Below are positions 58,175-64,000 of a DNA stretch of 64,000 bases, piece by piece (the stretch's first letter is position 1; each line of letters opens with the position of its first letter). The position numbers were made by a program, and so were the translations under genes. The notes under the pieces are model-generated. The model was given only the letters and a program-made list of their open reading frames with translations, was not told the DNA's origin and searched no databases. Origin of the DNA: Haliclona indistincta (Eukaryota > Porifera > Demospongiae > Haplosclerida > Chalinidae). The stretch spans positions 5,061,781 to 5,125,780 of the forward strand of contig OZ024786.1 of the NCBI GenBank assembly GCA_964017065.1, given 5' to 3'.

Positions 58175-58511
58175 CCAGCGCAACGACATGATATAGTTCA
58201 AAGGAAAAGTATTTAGATTTTTGCTTGTTGTGTTGTTCAGCTGTTTCTGTTGCCTTTACCTGTTTCTGTTGCCTTTACCTGTTCTCTATAGACAAATACA
58301 CCTATTCTGTTTGAGATAAGTGTACGATTGGTACATTTTGTGTTTTATCATTATAGAATGACAAATTCTCGCAAAAGACGAATTGAAAACCAGTTGTATT
58401 ATAGTGACAAACCCAAAAAAATTTAACTGATTGCCATATCTTGTTTTCTTACTTAAGTTCAAAATCTTAACCATAAGCAACCTAAGTTCGAAACATATCC
58501 ATGACATATCA

Positions 58512-58627
58512 TATCTATTGGACAGGATAAGCAACATATTAAGAATAACAAGTTGTCTACTAACATAGGCTCAATATCAGTCAGTATAAAAGACTAGACA
58601 TAAAGGCACATAATCTATAAACTACAA
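58512..58627 (+). promoter_or_regulatory. TATA-containing module, copy 2, in front of an open-frame block
   Basis: The second copy of the module at 56879. TATAAAA at 58585-58591 is followed within about 60-90 bases by the first codons of the block at 58644. This position fits a core promoter, with the start site expected about 30 bases after the TATA. Confidence 0.5.
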
Positions 58628-58643
58628 CCATCACTACTTATAC

Positions 58644-60073
58644 TTGAATAATGCTGGTTCAGAAGGTGGTGCAAGCATGTCGTCAGCAAAACTCCCCCAT
58701 GGTGCCGAAGCGCCTGACATTATCCGAACTAATAAAGAACACATCAGGACATTCAAGAAGTTCCAGCGGGTCGCCGATACTTCACTCGATCTCCCATGGA
58801 ACACCACAACCAACGAACATCAAGCATACTTCCACACCACCTTCAGTATGTCTAATCTCCGACAAAATACACCCTTCCTCAACAACATCAACATGTACCT
58901 CGACTACAAGCTGCACTCCGTCGAAGAAAAGCATGTCGTTTATGCAGAAAGTATACAGTGATAAATAAAGGAATATATTAGTCAAGCTCACACAGAGTGC
59001 AAGAGTCACACACAGCAATTCATCAGGAGGAACCCCTATCGTCTATGTGCTTGACTGGTGTTCAGCTCCCTGGAACAGAGGCGCCACTGATGGAACTCAT
59101 CAATCCCTTCACCCCAAGACATTGGCTGACGCCTCGACCGCAATGTTCATGTTCAATGGACAGTCTCTCAGATCAATATACAACACCCCAGACACAGCCA
59201 TCAATGTCAACCAAGAGCTTCTCGTCCCGTCTGCTCCAGTTGTTAGAGAATGTTTCACCTCTACACCTGCCTACGACATCCAGAGTACAGAAGGAACAAT
59301 CGGCACAGGAACATTTAACAGAGTTTCTAACGAAGCACTACCACTTGTCACACACCAACGGATACAACGATGTCTCCTGGTACCTCTACCATCACCGTAT
59401 TGCAATCAGAGGAATCCATGATACAAGAACAGGTACCAAACTTGAGAGCTCAGGAAACTCAGTCTCCTTTGTCGCAAGTACATCGAAATCAACATGTCCT
59501 TTGGAGGGACCAAGTGGGATGGAAAGCAATACTCCAACACAGACAGAGATCCAGCCAGTGGCGTCCCAACTGTCCTCCCATCAGCTTCCAGTGGACCGAG
59601 ACGAACGCTCAAGTGTATGGGCAATCACTGTTTGGGCAAACCATCACAACACTCGTCTCCAGAGCCTATTGCAATGGATCAGGAGGCACTCGGAAGAGTC
59701 ACCTGTATCACCAACAGTACAACAAGAGAACAGCTCCCCACTGGCATGTTCTAGTCCGATGGAAGAGGAAACATACGAGGAACTCCTTCGCTCCTTGGAT
59801 GATGCATCCGTCAAACGCTTGGCTCTCACCAGTCAGAAGCTACTATCCAAACGTGTCTGTGATAGAAAGCGTAAACAACTATCGAGACTACGTCTTGGAA
59901 AAAGGACACCCTTGCTACCAAAAAAGCTTGAGTGCGAAGACATCGATGCAATCTCAACCAGGCAGGAGGAACATACAAGCGAGTCAAGCTTTGAAGATGG
60001 TCAAAGATGGAGTCCCCCCTCTTTGATAATCCAGAACTTCCCGGCCCTACAGTGGACCACACGAAGAGACTGA
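58644..60073 (+). pseudogene. Disrupted open-frame block of unknown origin
   Basis: About 1.4 kb with richer C-ending codons than the surroundings. The frame beginning at 58644 (residues such as FKKFQRVADTSLDLPWNTTT, then NINMYLDYKL) ends at 58961. A second frame (58969-59421) reads SIYNTPDTAINVNQELLVPS and stops; after two stops the same frame resumes with RKYIEINMSFGGTKWDGKQY. A third frame is open for 358 codons (58997-60073) and ends with Lys/Arg-rich helices (SVKRLALTSQKLLSKRVCDR). A fourth reading (59370-60026) is also long. I cannot say which is real. The layout resembles a decayed, compact, virus-like or Polinton-like late gene, but no capsid motif is certain. Confidence 0.35.
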
Positions 60074-60293
60074 AAAACTGATTTTTTTTTATTAAGATCA
60101 TAATTCTAAAACTAAAAGTCCTACTGACTAAAGGAATGCACCATCATGATGCCCAATCCTTCTAGTTTTCACACAGTCATATGGCTTCCAGGCATGTGTC
60201 CATCACGTGGTGAAAAATGGCGGTCTTTCAGGGGGTGTAGCAAACAACAGTTTAGTTACGAATTCCACAACCACTGGTAGTTAAGAACTGTTA

Positions 60294-60567
60294 AAGAAAA
60301 TTTAAACAGTAGTACCTATAGCGCACCTGTAACCAGCGTCTTTGCTCCTGATCAGTGTTACTTTAGAAGTTCGGAGCCAAAAATGGTTTTCACGACTAGC
60401 CACAACGTTTGGTTAGGAACTCCAGAGTCTACAGGAGTTAAGATACAAAACTTGGTTGCTGGGTAGCTTAAACATAGTACTTCACATACACGCTTACCTT
60501 TTGTCGCTACCTCGCTTCGTCGCGACGAGCGCAGCTCTAGCATCACAGAGAGACGGTTTTCGACGGC
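60294..60567 (+). repeat. Left terminal inverted repeat
   Basis: Outer sequence AAAGAAAATTTAAACAGTAG, inner end ...GACGGTTTTCGACGG. It contains a CpG-rich patch (GCTTCGTCGCGACGAGCGC) that can fold on itself. Short frames read through it on the minus strand (a duplicate frame is seen in the right copy), but they are by-products of the repeat. Confidence 0.9.
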
Positions 60568-60623
60568 CATTTTGATATTTTGTGACGTTTGGTGACGTTT
60601 GTAAGCTCCACCTGTGATTTGAA

Positions 60624-60631
60624 TGACGTCA
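60624..60631 (+). promoter_or_regulatory. CRE/ATF palindrome upstream of the HIRAN gene
   Basis: TGACGTCA 30 bases before the ATG at 60661, with two TGACGTTT half-sites at about 60582-60598. The same palindrome lies before the transposase gene at 63683-63690. Confidence 0.5.
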
Positions 60632-60660
60632 AACCTAATAACCAGCCCTTAGGTTGGAAA

Positions 60661-61545
60661 ATGGCGACCTCGACGGCAACTGTTTCGCTGGCTTCGTTCT
60701 TCTCACAAGCGAGAGGAATTAAGTTCTATGGTGTAGAAACTACTTCTATTCATGTTGGAGACAGCCTGGACGTCCGTCTTGATCCATCAAATCGCCGCGA
60801 TGGCAACTGTGTTGCTTTGTGGCTGACTGACTCTTCCATAAAGCTCGGTAATCTCGCACGAGAAGCGGCATTTCACTTGGCTCCTCTTATGCGTTCAGGG
60901 CTGACTGCGTCTGGGTGAGCTGCTGGTATGATTGTCTGTATACATGATACTGCTTACTCACTGACTTGCAGGTTTGTTACTTCATACCCCTACTCCCTGT
61001 CACGAACAAGTGGGTGGCATGGGTACAGAGTGTGTGACATCAGAATCATTGTCAGTGGACCACATAAACACTTGCCAGAGGTGCAAAGTACTCTCGGTAA
61101 ACTGAAGAACTTCACTTGTACAACATGTACCGACTTTGACGAAACCTACGACGCTGATAATGAATCTGACAATGATGGCAGCACTGAAAGTAACTATCAT
61201 GTCGAGACAAACGCTGAACATGACTATCGTACTAGTGTGACTGACTGCATCCTCATTGAACAAAGACAACAAGACTGTATACTGATCAGCAGTGACTCTG
61301 ACGCTACACCACCAGTTGAACCACCAGCATTTCTGCAACAACAGTTATCATTACGTACTCTCATCACAGTACACAAACTACCTACAAGTACAACGACTGA
61401 CAAGCAACGAGACAGTAATGCTGACACTGACTCGTCTTCTACGGAACCTCTCTCTGACATAGACAGAACACAGTTACCAGCAACAAACACTGGAATGGCA
61501 CGACGACAGCAAACCAGGAGACTGTTTACCGCAACTGACAAGTGA
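60661..61545 (+). CDS. HIRAN-domain accessory protein of the transposon (two exons)
   Basis: ATG 60661 in the good context AAAATGG; exon 1 60661-60914, intron 60915-60971 (GT/AG, 57 nt), exon 2 60972-61545; 275 residues. Residues about 18-115 look like a HIRAN domain, the fold that in HLTF grips 3' ends of DNA: GIKFYGVE, RLDPSNRRDGNCVALWL (residues 39-55, the R-x-x-x-N-x-x-D-x-N-x-V signature), IKLGNLAREAAFHLAPLM (60-77) and closing strands after the intron (WHGYRVCDIRIIVSG). An acidic linker follows. DCILIEQ and DCILISSDSD (about 176-195) resemble SUMO-interacting motifs, and the end is basic (ARRQQTRRLF). AATAAA is at 61670-61675. It probably helps the transposase find or repair ends. Not an enzyme by sequence. 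Confidence 0.72.
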
Positions 61546-61669
61546 ACTTCCAAAGCACTTATGCCCTTTTTTTCTTTTAAAACCGGTCTTTCTGAAGGCC
61601 ACCATATTTCTAAGATTGAACCACATTATCATCAAGGTATTATACAGTATGTATATACATGGAATTAAA

Positions 61670-61675
61670 AATAAA
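61670..61675 (+). terminator. Polyadenylation signal for the HIRAN gene
   Basis: AATAAA 125 bases after the stop codon at 61543-61545. It overlaps the region just before the end of the convergent transposase gene. Confidence 0.45.
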
Positions 61676-61677
61676 AG

Positions 61678-63567
61678 TTACGCATTTACACGCCTATGAG
61701 ACTTGTAAACCTTAATTGTTTCTTCAACATCCTTTCCTGTGTGTCCTTCCCGATAAGCTCTTTCATAGTCACGACATAGCCTAAAAAATTTTTTAATTTG
61801 TTCTGTGGTTACAGTGTTTAGTCCATCAGGTACCAGTTGCCTTAGCCGCACAATAGAACCATTTGCATGCGCTCTCGTGTACTTCTTAGCATGGCACCAC
61901 ACCAGCTCTATAGGGCTCATTTCGCAGTGGTACTTGGGGTAAAAAACACATAAATGGCCTCGATTCTCGACCAAATTTTCTAGCAATGTTTTTGGATTCT
62001 TAAAATCTTCGTAAGTTCTCAACATTTGCCTCATATCTGCTGCCTTCATACCATCAGTATCTACACCTCGTTCTTCCAACACAGCCTTCATACCCTTTGT
62101 GATACCATCTGGATACACCATTGTCTGAACTTCGTCATTAAATGTTGTATCCATCATAACTGGTTGTTTTCCTCCCGGATTTACATTCATTTTATCTACA
62201 TTTAGGCCATCATCTGCCAGCTTCTTATGAGAGGGTGCGTTGTCGAATAGAAAGATACCTTTAGCATCTGGATGGATCTTTTCAAAGATGTCAATAGTAT
62301 GTTTGACTTGATCCAGCAGATGGTCATTGTTAAAATATCCATCTTTGCTGGTTTCTAGTAGCAAACGGGCTTCCTCTGTCTCAGTCCGAACGAAACCGCT
62401 GACTTCATCGACAAAGTCGGACACCATTATTCCAGCCCCTAATGATTTCTGTCTTAATACGTTTGTATTCTCATCTCCCCAGAAATACGTCTGGTCGCAG
62501 TTTGCATGGAAGGTACTTTCATCATGCACTACTCTGATGAGTGGTTTCTCACCTTCCAATTCTGGAATAGTTCCATCAAATGTGATTGATCTCTTATCTA
62601 AGTCTTCCATGTTGGCCAAGAATGAGTTTCTGTAAGTCACAACATCACTTCTATCGTGGCCGTCAAAGTACACTCCTTTCTGATGGTGTACACGAGAAAA
62701 GCCCAGCTCATGGAACCATCTCCGCGCAGTTTCCTTGTGAATTGTTGTGTTGAACTTGCTTCCTACCCATTCCGTAAACATGTCCACGGTTAGATTTGGC
62801 TCCCCTTTCACATAAGCATTTTGGCGGATGTATGTCCTAGCCTCTAATTGAAATTGTTCATCATGGATGAGGCTTGATGGATTGCTATGGCTGTGACCCC
62901 GATCTGAGGACAGTTCATCCTCGATACACTCATCAGTAACATTATCTGGAGATATTTGAATCAAATTGTGAAGCCCAATAAAGAAGGACGCTGCCCAAGT
63001 GCGAATGGTTGTTGGACTTGTGTCTGTGTACTCTGATGCAATCTGTGCTGCGTCTGTGATGCTGTAGCCCCATTTTGTCATCGCAGTGGCCATCAACGAA
63101 ACTGCCAAAGCCTTCTGAATCTCATAGGATGCATTTTTATGTATATACGACATTAGCATGGATGCAGATTTGTCAAACGCACCTCTGCTTTTTCTGAATA
63201 TGGAGCACAATGAAACAAAGCTGTCAGTTTCTGCCTCCATGTCTGTTGTTTCAGATGGTACCGGCGTAGACTGAGTCTGGATATTTTGTTTGGCAGAAAC
63301 AGCTGCTGTTGGATCTCCACGTGGATGAAGTTTAGTAGTAAACGACATTTTGTGGATAGCAGATTCAGCAAACGCCTTTGAACTTCTCTTCTGCATAGAT
63401 TGGCCAAGATTGGTACAGTCCTGAAGTACTGCAGAAATTCCACGCTTCCGCTTTGGCTTTGCAGGAGTCCTATCAAGTGAACTGCTGCTGCTGCTGCTGC
63501 TGGAGTAGTTCTGAAAAGAACTGTTTTGAGAAGCCTGGTAGTCACTATCACCATCAACGCTATTCAT
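61678..63567 (-). CDS. DDE transposase (IS630/Tc1-mariner-related, fungal/animal family), 629 residues
   Basis: ATG at 63565-63567 on the minus strand, stop TAA at 61678-61680, no interruptions. The N terminus is Ser-rich with a basic cluster (KPKRKRG, likely nuclear localisation). A helical part includes ITDAAQIASEYTDTSPTTIR, typical of HTH-like recognition. Then come WFHELGF and KGVYFDGHDRSDVVTYRN. Catalytic triad: HDEST (Asp about 349), FDNAPSH (Asp about 442) and CEMSPIELVW (Glu about 554). The second spacing is 111 residues, longer than in Tc1, because of an insert with NVNPGGKQP and GITKGMKAVLEERG. FYPKYHCEMSPIELVW is intact. The same blocks are known to me from an abundant transposase family in basidiomycete fungi. 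It cuts and joins DNA at the element's inverted ends. The gene is driven from the right terminal repeat. Confidence 0.87.
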   Translation of the reverse strand: MNSVDGDSDYQASQNSSFQNYSSSSSSSSSLDRTPAKPKRKRGISAVLQDCTNLGQSMQKRSSKAFAESAIHKMSFTTKLHPRGDPTAAVSAKQNIQTQSTPVPSETTDMEAETDSFVSLCSIFRKSRGAFDKSASMLMSYIHKNASYEIQKALAVSLMATAMTKWGYSITDAAQIASEYTDTSPTTIRTWAASFFIGLHNLIQISPDNVTDECIEDELSSDRGHSHSNPSSLIHDEQFQLEARTYIRQNAYVKGEPNLTVDMFTEWVGSKFNTTIHKETARRWFHELGFSRVHHQKGVYFDGHDRSDVVTYRNSFLANMEDLDKRSITFDGTIPELEGEKPLIRVVHDESTFHANCDQTYFWGDENTNVLRQKSLGAGIMVSDFVDEVSGFVRTETEEARLLLETSKDGYFNNDHLLDQVKHTIDIFEKIHPDAKGIFLFDNAPSHKKLADDGLNVDKMNVNPGGKQPVMMDTTFNDEVQTMVYPDGITKGMKAVLEERGVDTDGMKAADMRQMLRTYEDFKNPKTLLENLVENRGHLCVFYPKYHCEMSPIELVWCHAKKYTRAHANGSIVRLRQLVPDGLNTVTTEQIKKFFRLCRDYERAYREGHTGKDVEETIKVYKSHRRVNA

Positions 63568-63682
63568 TCTGAACTCCCACACAACTTGAACTCCCACACA
63601 ATACAACTTGAACTAACGATAACGACCACGAGATATAATACTGAACTAACTTTATAACCACATGCACGTGATACACTATGTG

Positions 63683-63690
63683 TGACGTCA
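63683..63690 (-). promoter_or_regulatory. CRE/ATF palindrome upstream of the transposase gene
   Basis: TGACGTCA about 115 bases before the transposase start on the minus strand, near CACGTGATA and ACGTCA. It mirrors the site at 60624, so the two genes probably share a regulator. Confidence 0.5.
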
Positions 63691-63727
63691 CGTCATAAAT
63701 GTATTTTGTATTGCATGATACTGGGTA

Positions 63728-64000
63728 ACCGTCGAAACCGTCTCTCTGTGATGGTAGAGCTGCGCTCGTCGCGACGAAGCGAGGTAGCGACAAAAGGTAA
63801 GCGTGTATGTGAAGTACTATGTTTAAGCTACCCAGCAACCAAGTTTTGTATCTTAACTCCTGTAGACTCTGGAGTTCCTAACCAAACGTTGTGGCTAGTC
63901 GTGAAAACCATTTTTGGCTCCGAACTTCTAAAGTAACACTGATCAGGAGCAAAGACGCTGGTTACAGGTGCGCTATAGGTACTACTGTTTAAATTTTCTT
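63728..64000 (-). repeat. Right terminal inverted repeat (runs to the window edge)
   Basis: The complement of the left repeat. The last bases, AAATTTTCTT, equal the first bases of the left copy reversed. It may go on beyond the window. Confidence 0.9.

Larger units (their letters stand above)
60294..64000. mobile_element. DNA transposon with long TIRs, DDE transposase and HIRAN protein (right end off the window)
   Basis: Bounded by inverted repeats 60294-60567 and 63728-64000, nearly identical (one substitution and one 1-base indel noticed over about 274 bases). The outer end continues beyond the window, so the exact terminus and target duplication cannot be read on the right. Inside are two convergent genes separated at their 3' ends by about 130 bases: the HIRAN-domain gene on the plus strand and the DDE transposase on the minus strand. 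Both genes appear intact. High TIR identity and open frames indicate a recent, perhaps still active, copy. Confidence 0.88.

Noticed and set aside
60358..60570. 70-codon minus-strand frame and its twin at 63682-63936
   Set aside because: Both are the same inverted-repeat sequence read out. Identity is due to the repeat, not a conserved protein.
63480..63505. CTG trinucleotide microsatellite as an independent feature
   Set aside because: It encodes the poly-Ser stretch near the transposase N terminus and is short.
1..64000. tRNA or rRNA genes
   Set aside because: I saw no convincing A-box/B-box pair with a cloverleaf or conserved rRNA words by eye; a tRNAscan or rRNA profile search would decide.

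Overview
The window looks like nuclear DNA from an animal, most plausibly an early-branching marine invertebrate such as a sponge (inference from gene and transposon style; not proven). Short introns of about 50-60 bases with GT/AG borders can be read in several places. The DNA is AT-rich with small GC-rich islands. Almost every recognisable protein fragment belongs to a transposable element, and there is no continuous chain of host genes. Most copies are broken by stops, frameshifts or nested insertions. The main exception is the element at the right edge. Layout: 0-12 kb holds a proline-rich exon with a WH2-like end, a BEL/Pao retrotransposon tail, a hAT remnant, several exons of one or more unclassified multi-exon DNA transposon families, a TA-flanked MITE and a 71-bp tandem array. 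12-22 kb holds an intact coiled-coil ORF, a broken immunoglobulin-domain exon pair on the minus strand, and another unclassified transposase remnant. 21.6-23 kb holds a spliced gene joining a CXXC-type zinc finger to an OTU cysteine-protease domain. 24.7-32 kb holds scrambled hAT and piggyBac fragments, a promoter-like start with a TISU/YY1-type ATG, a 104-bp hairpin and two MITEs. 34-36.7 kb holds a transmembrane exon, a signal-anchor exon and a CACTA/EnSpm Tnp2 remnant. 36.8-42.7 kb is a nest of insertions. A retrovirus-type integrase gene is split by two tandem copies of an unknown element (37243-41960), one of which carries a TTAA-flanked MITE, and the integrase is then cut again by a hAT 5' end with a BED zinc finger. 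42.7-54.7 kb holds FN3-like, OB-fold and filamin/NHL fragments, two minisatellites, a textbook hAT MITE with an 8-bp target duplication, and duplicated segments. 55-60 kb is AT-rich and holds a duplicated TATA-containing module in front of a block open in several frames (58644-60073) whose product I cannot name. The most striking object is at 60294-64000. It is a DNA transposon with about 274-bp terminal inverted repeats that are nearly identical to each other. It carries two convergent, apparently intact genes: a 629-residue DDE transposase, and a two-exon 275-residue protein with a HIRAN-like DNA-end-binding domain plus SUMO-interaction-like motifs. Both promoters carry the same TGACGTCA palindrome. 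The near-identity of the repeats and the intact frames suggest a recent arrival. The pairing of a HIRAN accessory protein with this transposase is the best candidate here for an undescribed system.
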